Both the position numbers and the translations under genes were made by a program. From Novosphingobium sp. 9U (GTDB lineage: Bacteria; Pseudomonadota; Alphaproteobacteria; Sphingomonadales; Sphingomonadaceae), in contig NZ_LR732504.1 of NCBI RefSeq assembly GCF_902506425.1, positions 372,001 through 436,000 on the forward strand: 64,000 nt of DNA, read 5' to 3'. The notes under the pieces were generated by a model, which worked only from the letters and a program-made list of their open reading frames with translations, had not been told where the DNA came from and did no database searches. Shown piece after piece: positions 8,837 through 18,516 of the stretch (positions within the stretch are counted from its first letter, which is position 1; the number at the start of each line of letters is the position of its first letter).

Positions 8837-9777
8837 AGCTGCCCCAGGGCCCAGCGCAGGATCGACTTCTGCGCGTGAATGCGATTCTCCGCCTCGTCCC
8901 AGATCGCCGACTGCGGACCGTCGATGACCTCGGCCGTCACTTCCTCGCCGCGGTGTGCCGGCAGGCAGTGCAGGAACACAGCACCGGGAGCGGCGCGCGC
9001 CATCAGCGCCGCGTCGACCTGGTAGGGTGCCATGGCCGCCAGGTGCACATCGCCGCCGACCTGGCCCATCGAGACCCAGGTGTCGGTGACCACGACTTGC
9101 GCACCGCGGATTGCTTCGTCCACGTCCTGCGTCAGCAATACCGAGCCGCCGGCGGCCTGTGCCGCGGCGATGAAGGCGGGATCGGGCTCGTACCCTGTCG
9201 GACCGCCAACGCGCACGGTGAACTTCATCAGACCGGCTGCTTCGACCAGCGAGTTGGCGACGTTGTTGCCGTCACCCAACCAGGCGACCTGCAGCCCAGG
9301 AAGTGCAAAGCCACGCTCGATGACGGTGAGCAGGTCCGCGACGATCTGGCACGGGTGCGACAGATCGGTGAGCCCGTTGATCACCGGCACGTCGGCATAG
9401 TGCGCCAGTTCCTCAATCTTGGCGTGATCGTCGGTGCGGATCATGATCGCATCGACCATGCGGCTGAGCACGCGCGCGGTATCCGCCACGGTCTCGCCAC
9501 GGCCGAGCTGGGTGCTGCCCGATTCCATAATGAGCGCACTGCCGCCGAGCTGGCGCATGGCCATGTCGAAGGAGACGCGAGTGCGCGTCGAGTTCTTCTC
9601 GAAGATCATCGCCAGCACATGGCCGGCGAGCGGCGCGTCCGCATCGGGGCGGCCCTTGGCCCAGCCCTGGCGCGCAGCCTTGCGGTCGAGCGCGTCGTTG
9701 AGCATCGCGGCGACGGCATCGCCGCCGGCATCGGTCAGGCCGATGAAATGCCGCGGATTGCTGGCGGGCCCGCTCAT
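8833..9777 (-). CDS. argF: Ornithine carbamoyltransferase
   Basis: A 314-residue enzyme making citrulline from ornithine and carbamoyl phosphate in arginine synthesis. The carbamoyl-phosphate motif [11 protein letters not shown], the HPCQ motif ([11 protein letters not shown]) and the ornithine-site [13 protein letters not shown] are all present. It is the middle gene of argD-argF-hslO and overlaps both neighbours by four bases. Confidence 0.97.
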   Translation of the reverse strand: MSGPASNPRHFIGLTDAGGDAVAAMLNDALDRKAARQGWAKGRPDADAPLAGHVLAMIFEKNSTRTRVSFDMAMRQLGGSALIMESGSTQLGRGETVADTARVLSRMVDAIMIRTDDHAKIEELAHYADVPVINGLTDLSHPCQIVADLLTVIERGFALPGLQVAWLGDGNNVANSLVEAAGLMKFTVRVGGPTGYEPDPAFIAAAQAAGGSVLLTQDVDEAIRGAQVVVTDTWVSMGQVGGDVHLAAMAPYQVDAALMARAAPGAVFLHCLPAHRGEEVTAEVIDGPQSAIWDEAENRIHAQKSILRWALGQL

Positions 9778-10961
9778 GCCGCTTCTGCCGGCTGGTAGCT
9801 GGCGGCGGCGGCCGAAAGCTTTTCCATGAACTCTTCGATGTGGCTGTCATCGATGACGAGTGGGGGCACCACGCGCACCACGTTCTCACCGGCCGAGACG
9901 GTGAGCAGACCGTGATTGTCCCGCATATGCGCCACGAACGCACGCGGTTCGATCTTCATCTTGAGACCGATGAACAGCCCGCGGCCGCGGACCGAATCGA
10001 ACAGCTCGGGATAGTTGCCCAGAAACTGCTCGATGCGCGCGCGGAGGCGATCGCCCTTGGCCCGTACGCCAGCGAGGAATTCCTCCTCGGCGATCACGTC
10101 GAGCACCGCTTCCGCCGCGGCCATCGCAAGCGGGTTGCCGCCGTAGGTGGACCCGTGCGTGCCGGCGCCCATGCCGCGCGCCGCCTTCTCGGTTGCCAGA
10201 CAGGCGCCGAGAGGAAAGCCACCGCCGATGCCCTTGGCCGTCGCCATGATGTCTGGCGCGATGCCAAACTGCTCGTAAGCATAGAACGTACCAGAGCGGC
10301 CGACGCCGCTTTGCACTTCGTCCAAGATCAGCATCAGCTCGTGCTCGTCGCACAGCGCGCGCAGGCCCTGGAGGAAGGCAGCGTCGGCGATGCGAATGCC
10401 GCCTTCACCCTGGATCGGCTCGACCAAGAAGCCGGCCGTGTGCGGGCCTATCGAAGCCTTGGCGGCTTCGAGATCGTTGAACTCGACATAGCGGAAGCCG
10501 GGCATCAGGGGCAGGAAGCCCTTGTGCATCTTCTCCTGGCTCGATGCGCTGATCGTCGCCAGCGTGCGGCCGTGGAAGGCGTTGTTGAAGGTGATGATCT
10601 CGAACCGGTCGGAGCCCGCCGATTGGTGATAAGCGCGCGCGGTCTTGATCGCGCACTCGACCGCCTCGGCGCCCGAGTTGGTGAAGAACACGGTGTCGGC
10701 GAACGTCAGGTCGACGAGGCGCTGCGCCAGGTGCTCTCCTTGGGGGCTGCCGTAAAGGTTCGACACGTGCATTAGCGTCGCCGCCTGCTTCTGGATCGCG
10801 CCGATCAGAACTTCGTGCGAGTGGCCGAGCGCGTTCACCGCGATGCCGCTGGCGAAATCGAGGAAACGGCGGCCGTCCTCGCTGATCAGATGGCAGTGTT
10901 CGCCGCGCACGGGGCGAACGTCGCACCGGGGGTAGACAGGCATCAGCGGAGTGATCGACAT
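9774..10961 (-). CDS. argD: Acetylornithine aminotransferase
   Basis: A 395-residue PLP enzyme, fold type I, which transaminates N-acetylglutamate semialdehyde (and often succinyl-diaminopimelate semialdehyde). The PLP lysine is in [30 protein letters not shown] binds the cofactor phosphate and [14 protein letters not shown] holds the aspartate that pairs with the pyridine nitrogen. It is the first gene of the argD-argF-hslO operon; the cold-shock gene terminator lies just upstream. Confidence 0.97.
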   Translation of the reverse strand: MSITPLMPVYPRCDVRPVRGEHCHLISEDGRRFLDFASGIAVNALGHSHEVLIGAIQKQAATLMHVSNLYGSPQGEHLAQRLVDLTFADTVFFTNSGAEAVECAIKTARAYHQSAGSDRFEIITFNNAFHGRTLATISASSQEKMHKGFLPLMPGFRYVEFNDLEAAKASIGPHTAGFLVEPIQGEGGIRIADAAFLQGLRALCDEHELMLILDEVQSGVGRSGTFYAYEQFGIAPDIMATAKGIGGGFPLGACLATEKAARGMGAGTHGSTYGGNPLAMAAAEAVLDVIAEEEFLAGVRAKGDRLRARIEQFLGNYPELFDSVRGRGLFIGLKMKIEPRAFVAHMRDNHGLLTVSAGENVVRVVPPLVIDDSHIEEFMEKLSAAAASYQPAEAA

Positions 10962-11007
10962 GGCCGGTATCCTAGGTCTTGGGCAGTGTGGTGCTCATTT
11001 GGGAATC

Positions 11008-11043
11008 GCAAACGACAAATGGCGGCCCATTACGGACCGCCAT
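11008..11043 (-). terminator. Terminator after cold-shock gene
   Basis: Read on the minus strand, ATGGCGGTCC pairs with GGGCCGCCAT and is followed by TTTGTCGTTT, a rho-independent arrangement 62 bases after the cold-shock stop. A second perfect nine-base hairpin (CCTGCGGTC-AAAC-GACCGCAGG, 11069-11090) precedes it without a T run and may aid pausing. Confidence 0.7.
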
Positions 11044-11104
11044 CTGCGCGCATTTAGGTGTTTGCAGCCCTGCGGTCAAACGACCGCAGGTAGTGCGGGC
11101 AGGA

Positions 11105-11887
11105 TCAACCCTGGCGCGGAACGAGGTTGACCGCCGAGTACTTGCCTCGTCGATCCACTTCGATGTCGAACTCGACGCGATCGCCTTCGTTGAGCCCGGA
11201 CATGCCCGAGCGCTCCACCGCGCTGATGTGCACAAACGCGTCGGGCTGGCCATCGTCACGGGTGATGAAGCCGAAGCCCTTCATGGAGTTGAAGAACTTG
11301 ACGGTGCCGGTCGCCTTGTCGCCGGTGAGCTGACGCTGCGGCGCGGAATCGCGCGGAGCCTCGTCCCGCTTCTCGACGGGGATGACGTCACCGACCACGA
11401 CGAGGTCGCTGGCCGAGATCTTGCCACCACGGTCGACCAGCTGGAATTCGAGCTGCTGACCTTCGGCCAGGCCTTCCAGGCCGGCACGCTCCACCGAGCT
11501 GATGTGCACGAACACATCGTCGCCGCCTTCATCGCGCTGGATGAAGCCAAAGCCTTTGGCTGCGTTGAAGAACTTTACGACGCCCTTGCCCTGGCCGACG
11601 ACCTGGGCAGGCATGCCGCGACCACCGCCGCCGCCGCCACCGAAGCCGCCGCTACGCTGACCGCCACCGAAGCCGCCGCCACCACCGCCGCCGCCAAAGC
11701 CGCCGCTGCGCGGGGCACCGCCGCCGAAGCCGCCGCCGCCGCCGCCGCCGAAGCGATCACCGCCGCCGCCGCCGCCACCGCCGAACCGGTCCTGGCCCGC
11801 GTAGAAGGGATCGAAGCCACCTTCATCTTCGCCGAACCGATCGCGCTTGTCGCGTCCCCTACCGCGACGTCCTCTGTCAAAACCCAT
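11105..11887 (-). CDS. Cold-shock protein with two CSDs and a glycine-rich N-terminus
   Basis: A 260-residue protein. Residues 1-95 are Arg/Asp-rich and then almost pure Gly/Phe/Arg (GGGGG runs with DRFGG and RSGGFGG units), an RGG-like, probably disordered region. Two cold-shock domains follow at about 100-167 and 192-258, each with the RNP1 motif KGFGFI and RNP2 motif VFVHIS or AFVHIS. I started at the ATG at 11887 because MGFDRGRRGRG is the natural basic start; a longer frame to 12163 overlaps the divergent gene. It probably binds single-stranded RNA or DNA. Double-CSD proteins are common in alphaproteobacteria; a long Gly-rich leader is less so. Confidence 0.9.
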   Translation of the reverse strand: MGFDRGRRGRGRDKRDRFGEDEGGFDPFYAGQDRFGGGGGGGGDRFGGGGGGGFGGGAPRSGGFGGGGGGGGFGGGQRSGGFGGGGGGGRGMPAQVVGQGKGVVKFFNAAKGFGFIQRDEGGDDVFVHISSVERAGLEGLAEGQQLEFQLVDRGGKISASDLVVVGDVIPVEKRDEAPRDSAPQRQLTGDKATGTVKFFNSMKGFGFITRDDGQPDAFVHISAVERSGMSGLNEGDRVEFDIEVDRRGKYSAVNLVPRQG

Positions 11888-12137
11888 CTCTACGAACAAA
11901 CCTCGATGCGCCCCATAAGCAGTCGCCCGGCCGCGTGGACGAACCGCGCCGGGCGTCAGGGCAAGTGACCCGCAGCACGCGGCCTTTTCCTGCAATTCGC
12001 GCTTATATACGAGTCGCAAGTCCTTGGCGAACAGAAATGCGTGGGTTTTCGCTGCACTTGTCGAAATGAACCGAGGCTGTGCTAGGAGCAGGCGTCCTTT
12101 CCGCCCTTCGGGCGATGCGCAGGAGCCAAGTACCGCC

Positions 12138-12569
12138 ATGTTTCGCAAGCTTACCGAAACCATCTATGCCAGCCCCCAGATCGGCCTTGCCGAGGTGGAG
12201 CAGGCCAAGGCGCTCGGCATCACGCTGATCGTCAACAACCGGCCAGAAGGCGAGAGCGAGGATCAGGTTGCCGGTCCCGAGATCGAAGCGGCCGCCCAGG
12301 CTGCGGGGATCGACTACGTGGCGATACCCGTCACTCACTCCGGCTTCTCGCAGCAGCAGGTGACGGCGATGGCCGATGCGCTGGAACGCACGCAAGGGCC
12401 GGTGCTTGCGTATTGCCGCTCGGGCACGCGCTCGACCCTGCTGTGGGCGCTCGCCCAGGCGAAGGCCGGGGCCGATCTCGACGACGTGGCCGCCAAGGCA
12501 GCGCAGGCCGGGTACGACGTATCGCCGGTGCGCCAGATCATGGACGTGCTCGCCGCCTCGGCACGCTGA
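12138..12569 (+). CDS. TIGR01244-family (DUF442) phosphatase/sulfurtransferase-like protein
   Basis: A 143-residue cytoplasmic protein of the family sometimes fused to Blh-type beta-lactamase-fold hydrolases. The likely active loop is AYCRSGTRSTLLW (about residues 94-106), similar to Cys-phosphatase and rhodanese loops. The N-terminus (FRKLTETIYASPQIG, VNNRPEGE) is typical. I started at the ATG at 12138, next to the sequence matching the family start. It diverges from the cold-shock gene. The substrate is unknown. Confidence 0.85.
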   Translation: MFRKLTETIYASPQIGLAEVEQAKALGITLIVNNRPEGESEDQVAGPEIEAAAQAAGIDYVAIPVTHSGFSQQQVTAMADALERTQGPVLAYCRSGTRSTLLWALAQAKAGADLDDVAAKAAQAGYDVSPVRQIMDVLAASAR

Positions 12570-12597
12570 ACGTCTTCCAGATTGCCGAACGAAAAGA

Positions 12598-12627
12598 GGG
12601 CCGGAGCGGCTAGCTCCGGCCCTTTTC
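12598..12627 (+). terminator. Terminator between TIGR01244 gene and amtB
   Basis: GGGCCGGAGC pairs perfectly with GCTCCGGCCC around GGCTA, followed by TTTT. An AAAA run on the other side (about 12592-12595) makes it potentially bidirectional, so it may also end amtB transcripts. Confidence 0.88.
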
Positions 12628-12714
12628 AAGTTTGTGTTCGCAGGAGGAACATCGGATGGCGGGGTCCGATAGGAGGAGAGGAGGAGTAACCGGCCCCCGC
12701 CAAGCTCTGGAAGA

Positions 12715-14145
12715 TCAATAGTTGTAAGCCCGCTCACCATGGCTGGTGATGTCGAGGCCGGCGTTCTCGTCCTCGATCGAGGGACGCAGACCGATGGTCT
12801 TGCCGACGATGAAGTACAGGATGGCCGAGATCACGCCCGAGTAGACCAGGGTGAACAGCACTGCCTTGATCTGGATGAAGACCTGGCCGCTGATCGAGTA
12901 GGTCTCCGGCTTGAAGGCCGCCGGGAACGCGGTGTAGTCGAACACGCCCTGCCCGCCGAGGGAAGGTGCCGCAACGATGCCGGTGGCGATGGCGCCGACG
13001 ATGCCGCCAATGCAGTGCACGCCGAACACGTCGAGGCTGTCGTCGTAGCCCAGCTTGATCTTCACCTTGGTGACGAAGACGTAGCAGATCGGCGAGACGA
13101 TCAGACCCAGCACGATCGAGGTCATCGGCGCGCCATAGCCCGCAGCCGGGGTGATCGCGACCAGACCGGCGACGGCACCGGTGGCAGCGCCCAGCATGCT
13201 GGCCTTGCCGTGGTGGAACTGCTCGACGAGCGACCAGGCAACCGCTGCTGCGCAAGTGGCAAGCATGGTGTTGACGAAGGCGACCGCGGTCACGCCGTTG
13301 GCTTCCAGGTTGGAACCGGCGTTGAAGCCGAACCAGCCCACCCACAGCAGCGAGGCACCGATCATGGTCATGACCAGCGAGTGCGGCGGCATCGGCTCCT
13401 TGGGATAGCCATGGCGCTTGCCGATGAAGAGGCAGCCGACGAGACCCGCGATACCGGCGTTGATGTGGACCACGGTACCGCCGGCGAAGTCGAGCGCACC
13501 CCAGCCCCACAGCAGGCCATAGTCGGTCGGAGCATCGGCCAGGAAGTCCGGGCCGGCCCAGTACCACACCATGTGCGCCATCGGATAATAGACCAGGATC
13601 GACCACAGCACGACGAAGACCAGCAAGCCGCTGAACTTCACGCGCTCGGCAAAGGCGCCGACGATGAGGGCGGGCGTAATCATCGCGAAGGTCATCTGGA
13701 AGACCACGAAGACCAGTTCGGGGATGTAGACGTTGTTGGAGAACGTCGCGCCCACGGTGGTGGCATCGACGCCGATGAGGAAGGCCTTGGAGAGCCCGCC
13801 GAAGAAGTGGTTCTCACCGCCTGAAGTGAAGGCGATCGAGTAGCCGACCGAGGCCCACAGCAGGCCCGCGACCGAAACGATCATGAACACCTGCATGCAG
13901 ACGCTCAGCATGTTCTTGGCGCGCACCAGGCCGCCGTAGAACAGGGCGAGGCCCGGGATCGACATCATCAGCACGAGCGCGGCGCAGATCAGCATCCAGG
14001 CGGTGTCACCCTTGTTGATCATGCCGGCGGCGGCGGTGGCGTCAGGAGCCTTGATCGGCCCGGCTGCCTGCGCCCAGGCAGCTGTGGCGACGCCGAGCGA
14101 CGCGATCGTCGCACCGATGCCGCTAAGAAGCTTGCGGTTCATCAT
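12715..14145 (-). CDS. amtB: Ammonium transporter AmtB
   Basis: A 476-residue ammonium channel with a cleavable signal (ends near AAWAQA), then DTAWMLICAALVLMMSIPGL and FYGGLVRAKNML, the Amt signatures. Eleven membrane helices are expected; GGTVVHINAGIAGLVG carries one pore histidine. The C-terminal tail (GLRPSIEDENAGLDITSHGERAYNY) has the conserved regulatory motif that binds PII. Two adjacent ATGs are possible starts. It lies 11 bases downstream of glnK, in one operon. Confidence 0.97.
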   Translation of the reverse strand: MMNRKLLSGIGATIASLGVATAAWAQAAGPIKAPDATAAAGMINKGDTAWMLICAALVLMMSIPGLALFYGGLVRAKNMLSVCMQVFMIVSVAGLLWASVGYSIAFTSGGENHFFGGLSKAFLIGVDATTVGATFSNNVYIPELVFVVFQMTFAMITPALIVGAFAERVKFSGLLVFVVLWSILVYYPMAHMVWYWAGPDFLADAPTDYGLLWGWGALDFAGGTVVHINAGIAGLVGCLFIGKRHGYPKEPMPPHSLVMTMIGASLLWVGWFGFNAGSNLEANGVTAVAFVNTMLATCAAAVAWSLVEQFHHGKASMLGAATGAVAGLVAITPAAGYGAPMTSIVLGLIVSPICYVFVTKVKIKLGYDDSLDVFGVHCIGGIVGAIATGIVAAPSLGGQGVFDYTAFPAAFKPETYSISGQVFIQIKAVLFTLVYSGVISAILYFIVGKTIGLRPSIEDENAGLDITSHGERAYNY

Positions 14146-14156
14146 GGATACCCCCC

Positions 14157-14507
<351 letters not shown>

Positions 14508-14542
14508 TTAGCCCCCGGCCGCATGCCGGTGAGCTAGGGATA

Positions 14543-14557
14543 GCAAGCTGTGTGCCA
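14543..14557 (-). promoter_or_regulatory. Sigma-54 (RpoN) promoter of glnK-amtB
   Basis: On the minus strand the sequence is TGGCAC-ACAGC-TTGC, an exact match to the -24/-12 consensus TGGCAC-N5-TTGC. The -12 element lies 47 bases upstream of the glnK ATG, leaving about 35 bases of leader. Placement before glnK-amtB is the classic nitrogen-regulated setting. Confidence 0.92.
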
Positions 14558-14644
14558 ATTTACTTTTCGGTAGGAAAACAGCGTGGCTGAAAAACCCAGT
14601 CGTCGCCCAGCGGAATAACTCCGCCCGATTCCTGAGCAGAGTGC

Positions 14645-15409
14645 TTAATTTTTAGGCAGGTTGAGCGAGGCGAACACGGGCAGATGGTCCGAGCCCACCG
14701 CCGACAACGCGCTGCGATGAACCCCGGTTCCCACGACCTCGCACCCTGCGGACACGATGATGCGATCGAGTGCTGCGACCGGGCGGCGAGAGGGGAAGCT
14801 GCGGCCGGGCGCCAGGACTTGCCATGTTCGGTCGAACTCGCGGAAGCAGCCGCCGTGGATCGCCCAGTCGTTCATGTCGCCCATCAACACGGTGGGCATC
14901 GGTTGCGTGCAGCCCGCCGCATGCGCGAGGACGCTGCGCACTTGATGGCGGCGGCGCAGGCCCGAGAGGTCGAGGTGCATGCCGACGACCCGGATGGTCT
15001 GCCCCCCGATCCGCAAGTCGGCACGGATCGCCCCCCGCGGCTCCAGCACCGGCAGCGGCACCGGCGCGGCCTCAATGAGCTCGATACTGCGTCGGATCAG
15101 CAAGGCATTGCCGTGCCAGCCCAGGCTGTCTGGCTTCATCGACAAGGGCACCGGCTTGTAGCCGGAGTGGTGGATCGCCTCGAGCGGGAGTACGCTCATC
15201 CGCCGGCCATACCGCCGGTCGACCTCCTGCAATGCGATCACGTCGGCATCGATCTCGTGCAGGATGGCAAGGATGCGATCCGGATCGCGCCGGCGGTCGA
15301 GCCCGACGGCCTTGTGAATGTTGTAGCTCGCTAAGGTGATCGGCACAGGGCTGGCGGTTCGCAAGACAGAGAGGGTGCGGCTTGGGGTCCCCACGCCGCT
15401 CGACCCCAT
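14645..15409 (-). CDS. Endonuclease/exonuclease/phosphatase-family protein
   Basis: A 254-residue EEP-fold metal-dependent phosphoesterase. Key motifs are LASYNIHKAVG, DVIALQEVDRR (metal-binding Glu), MHLDLSG, LMGDMNDW (catalytic Asp/Asn) and GSDHLPVFASL (catalytic His). The ATG at 15409 is chosen because the longer frame runs into the divergent PAP2 gene. Family members hydrolyse nucleic acids, phospholipids or inositol phosphates; which one applies is not visible. No signal peptide is evident. Confidence 0.85.
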   Translation of the reverse strand: MGSSGVGTPSRTLSVLRTASPVPITLASYNIHKAVGLDRRRDPDRILAILHEIDADVIALQEVDRRYGRRMSVLPLEAIHHSGYKPVPLSMKPDSLGWHGNALLIRRSIELIEAAPVPLPVLEPRGAIRADLRIGGQTIRVVGMHLDLSGLRRRHQVRSVLAHAAGCTQPMPTVLMGDMNDWAIHGGCFREFDRTWQVLAPGRSFPSRRPVAALDRIIVSAGCEVVGTGVHRSALSAVGSDHLPVFASLNLPKN

Positions 15410-15503
15410 AAAGCGCCGTCGCGGTTCCTGTTCCGCAACGGGTCGCTCGGGCAGGTCTAAAGGGCAGCGGCACGATTGTCCTGCCGGCGTGTTCCTGTGT
15501 GCG

Positions 15504-16103
15504 ATGAGCAAGAAGCAGGATGCGCAGGACGCCGGCGAGGCCCTGCTCGATATCGATCACAAGGCACATGCCGCAGCCGAGCAGAAGCGCGGCAGCCTGA
15601 CCGTGCGCGTCGCCGGCATGCTGAGCGACATCGGCGACCAGCCGCAGGCGCGGATGCTATGTGCCGGCGTTTTGCTGCTGGGGCTGGCGCGACGCGACGC
15701 TCGGTTGTTCGGCGCGGGTGCCCGCATGCTCGTCGCGCACGAACTGGCTACAGCGGCCAAGAGCGCGGTCAAGCACCGGGTGGACCGCCGTCGCCCGCGT
15801 AGCGCGTCCGATCGCGACGATGAAAAGCCGCGGCCCGGCCACTCGCGTGACAAGGAGGACAACAGCTTCCCGTCCGGCCACAGCGCCGGCGCCATGGCGA
15901 TCGCGTCTGCCTATGCCGCGGTCTACCCGCAGCACCGGGTACCAGCGCTGCTCGGGGCCGGCGCGGTGGCGGCGGCGCAGATCCCACGTTGCGCGCATTA
16001 TCCCAGCGATGTCGGCGCGGGGCTGGCGATTGGGGCAGCGTCGAGTGGGGTGGTGAGCCTGGTGTGGCGGATCGTGCTTAGGCTTACTCGCTTGCCGGTC
16101 TGA
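15504..16103 (+). CDS. PAP2-family phosphatase
   Basis: A 199-residue membrane-associated acid phosphatase of the PAP2 superfamily. All three motifs are visible: KHRVDRRRP, SFPSGHSAG, and RCAHYPSDV with the catalytic His and Asp. Hydrophobic stretches around residues 55-65 and 135-190 suggest membrane insertion. Starting at the ATG at 15504 (MSKKQDAQDAG) avoids an Arg-rich run-in. It diverges from the EEP gene; the pair may act on lipid or polyprenyl phosphates, which is inference. Confidence 0.88.
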   Translation: MSKKQDAQDAGEALLDIDHKAHAAAEQKRGSLTVRVAGMLSDIGDQPQARMLCAGVLLLGLARRDARLFGAGARMLVAHELATAAKSAVKHRVDRRRPRSASDRDDEKPRPGHSRDKEDNSFPSGHSAGAMAIASAYAAVYPQHRVPALLGAGAVAAAQIPRCAHYPSDVGAGLAIGAASSGVVSLVWRIVLRLTRLPV

Positions 16104-16184
16104 GCTGCCACCAGTGCACCCCCCCATCCCGTTCGTGTCGTGCGAAGAAGGGAGTGGCAGGACGGGGTGAGGCCGGTTTGAGCC

Positions 16185-17714
16185 TTACCGCTCCTTCGTG
16201 GCGCTGAACGCCAGATCCGGGTTGCGTTCCTGCTGGTAGTTCACGTCCCAGGCCGAGCGCGCCATGAACACCGGATCGCCATCGCGGTCGCGTGCCAGGT
16301 TCATCTTGTTGAAGTCGGCAAACGTTTTCAGCGCCGCATCGGTGCCTTTCAGCCAGCGGGCGGTGTCGAAGGGCGCGGGCTCCAGCATCGCTTCGACCTT
16401 GTACTCGGCTTCGAGCCGCGAGATGAGCACTTCGAGCTGGAGCTGGCCGACGACGCCGACGATCCACTGCGAGCCGATCTCCGGATAGAACACCTGGATC
16501 ACGCCCTCTTCTGACAAGTCGTCGAGCGCTTTGCGCAACTGCTTGGTCTTGGTCGGGTCCTTCAGCTGGACGCGGCGCAGGATTTCGGGCGCGAAGTTGG
16601 GCAGGCCGGTGAAGCGCACATCGTTACGCTCGGACAGGGTGTCGCCCACACGCAAGGTGCCGTGGTTGGGGATACCGATGATGTCGCCCGGCTCGGCGCT
16701 GTCGGCGATCTCGCGGTCCTGCGCGAAGAAGAGGATGGGAGAATGCACCGCGATCGGCTTGCCCAGACCGGAGGGCGTCAGCTTCATGCCGCGCTTGAAG
16801 GTGCCCGAGACCAGCCGCATGAAGGCAATGCGGTCACGGTGCATCGGGTCCATGTTGGCCTGAACCTTGAAGATGAACCCGGTGACTTCGTCCTTGGACG
16901 GCTCGATCGTGCCCTGCTCGCTGGGCTGCGGGCGCGGCGGCGGAGCATAGCGGGCGATTGCATCGATCAGCTCCGCGACACCGAAGTTCTTGAGCGCGGA
17001 GCCGAAGTAGACCGGTGTCAGGTTGCCGGCGCGGTACTGGTCGAGGTCGAATTCGGGATAGCCACCTTGCGCCAGCTCCATCTCGTCCGCGACTTCGGTC
17101 GGCAGAGTGACGTCCTGATCGACCTTGCCGAGGAACTCACGGCTGGGGCCGTCAGGACGGCTGACCTTGCCAGTCTCCAGGTCGTAGATGCCTTCGAACA
17201 CGCCACCCATGCCGACCGGCCAGGACATCGGACAGACATCGAGCGCCAGCATGTCGGCCACTTCGTCCATCAGGTCGAAGCAGGCGCGGCCCTCGCGGTC
17301 GACCTTGTTGATGAAGGTGATGATCGGCACCGAGCGCAGACGGCAGACCTCGAACAGCTTGCGTGTCTGCGGCTCGATGCCCTTGGCCGCGTCGATCACC
17401 ATGATCGCCGAATCGACCGCGGTCAGCGTGCGGTAGGTGTCCTCCGAGAAATCCTCGTGGCCCGGGGTGTCGAGCAAGTTGAAGGTGATGCCCTGGCGCT
17501 CGAAGGTCATGACCGAGCTGGTCACCGAGATGCCGCGCTGCTGCTCGATCTTCATCCAGTCGGAGCGAGCGCGCCGCGCCGCGCCGCGGGCCTTGACCTG
17601 GCCGGCCAAGTGGATCGCGCCACCTTGCAGCAGCAGCTTCTCGGTCAGCGTGGTCTTACCCGCGTCGGGGTGGGAAATAATGGCGAACGTGCGCCGGTTG
17701 TCATGGGAACTCAT
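16185..17714 (-). CDS. prfC: Peptide chain release factor 3
   Basis: A 509-residue GTPase that recycles RF1/RF2 after termination. The G1 motif is SHPDAGKTTLTEKLL, switch I includes RGISVTSSVMTF, G3 is DTPGHEDFSEDT and G4 is FINKVDREGR. The C-terminal domain continues to KER. The ATG at 17714 (MSSHDNRRTFAII) matches the family start better than the upstream in-frame ATG at 17741. Confidence 0.96.
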   Translation of the reverse strand: MSSHDNRRTFAIISHPDAGKTTLTEKLLLQGGAIHLAGQVKARGAARRARSDWMKIEQQRGISVTSSVMTFERQGITFNLLDTPGHEDFSEDTYRTLTAVDSAIMVIDAAKGIEPQTRKLFEVCRLRSVPIITFINKVDREGRACFDLMDEVADMLALDVCPMSWPVGMGGVFEGIYDLETGKVSRPDGPSREFLGKVDQDVTLPTEVADEMELAQGGYPEFDLDQYRAGNLTPVYFGSALKNFGVAELIDAIARYAPPPRPQPSEQGTIEPSKDEVTGFIFKVQANMDPMHRDRIAFMRLVSGTFKRGMKLTPSGLGKPIAVHSPILFFAQDREIADSAEPGDIIGIPNHGTLRVGDTLSERNDVRFTGLPNFAPEILRRVQLKDPTKTKQLRKALDDLSEEGVIQVFYPEIGSQWIVGVVGQLQLEVLISRLEAEYKVEAMLEPAPFDTARWLKGTDAALKTFADFNKMNLARDRDGDPVFMARSAWDVNYQQERNPDLAFSATKER

Positions 17715-17769
17715 GCGCGGCCCATACTGGTGCCAGGCCACTCTCGCAACGTTACGATCCCGGCAGCGG

Positions 17770-18516
17770 TCAGCCCTCCCGCGCGACCTGGAAGCCGGCG
17801 AAGGACTGGTTCACCGGCATGATCTCCAGCGCGTTGATGTTCACATGCGCCGGCTGGCTGGCGACCCACAGCACGACATCGGCGATATCGGACCCGGTCA
17901 GGGGGTTCACACCGGCGTAGAAGCTGTCAGACGCCGCCTGGTCTCCGCCATTGCGCACCACGGTGAACTCGGTTTCCACCATGCCCGGCTCGATCGAGGT
18001 CACCCGTACCCCGGTGCCTGCAAGGTCGGAGCGCAAGCCGAGCGCGAACTGGCGCACGAAGGCCTTGGTGCCGCCGTAGATGTTACCACCGGTGTAGGGA
18101 TACGTCGCCGCCACCGAGGACAGCATGACGATCGCACCCGTGCGCTCGATCAGTTGCGGAAGGAGCTTGTGCGTCAGCGAGGCGAGCGCCGTGACGTTGG
18201 TGTCGATCATCGTGCGCCAGGCGTCGAGATCGGCGTCCTGCGCCTTGGAGCTGCCCACGGCCAGGCCGGCGTTGTTGACCAGGCAGTCGATGCCGCGGAA
18301 CGCTTCGGGCAGATCGGCCAGCGCGGCATCGCGTGCGGCGTCGTTGCGGACATCGTAGACGCAGGGCTGGAAGCGATCGCCAAGCTCAACGGCCAGAGCC
18401 TCCAGCCGCTCGGCCCTGCGTCCGGTGCCGACCACCTGCCAGCCGGCGCCGACGAAGGCGCGGGCACAAGCCTCGCCAATGCCCGAGGTGGCGCCGGTGA
18501 TGAGTGCGGTTTTCAT
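17770..18516 (-). CDS. SDR-family NAD(P)-dependent oxidoreductase (YdfG-like)
   Basis: A 248-residue classical short-chain dehydrogenase. It has the cofactor motif TGATSGIG, a GRRAERLEAL stretch typical of NADP preference, NNAGLA, an active-site Ser in VMLSSVAA, and YGGTK (Tyr and Lys). The close of the protein (NINALEIMPVNQSFAGF) resembles YdfG/serine 3-dehydrogenases. Its start overlaps the aldose-epimerase stop by four bases. Confidence 0.92.
   Translation of the reverse strand: MKTALITGATSGIGEACARAFVGAGWQVVGTGRRAERLEALAVELGDRFQPCVYDVRNDAARDAALADLPEAFRGIDCLVNNAGLAVGSSKAQDADLDAWRTMIDTNVTALASLTHKLLPQLIERTGAIVMLSSVAATYPYTGGNIYGGTKAFVRQFALGLRSDLAGTGVRVTSIEPGMVETEFTVVRNGGDQAASDSFYAGVNPLTGSDIADVVLWVASQPAHVNINALEIMPVNQSFAGFQVAREG

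Noticed and set aside
11620..11780. Short GC repeats as a possible CRISPR or VNTR
   Set aside because: They are codons of a Gly-rich protein segment, not spaced direct repeats.
11575..11880. Alanine-rich ORFs over the glycine-rich part of the cold-shock gene
   Set aside because: They are frame shadows of GGC/GGT glycine runs.
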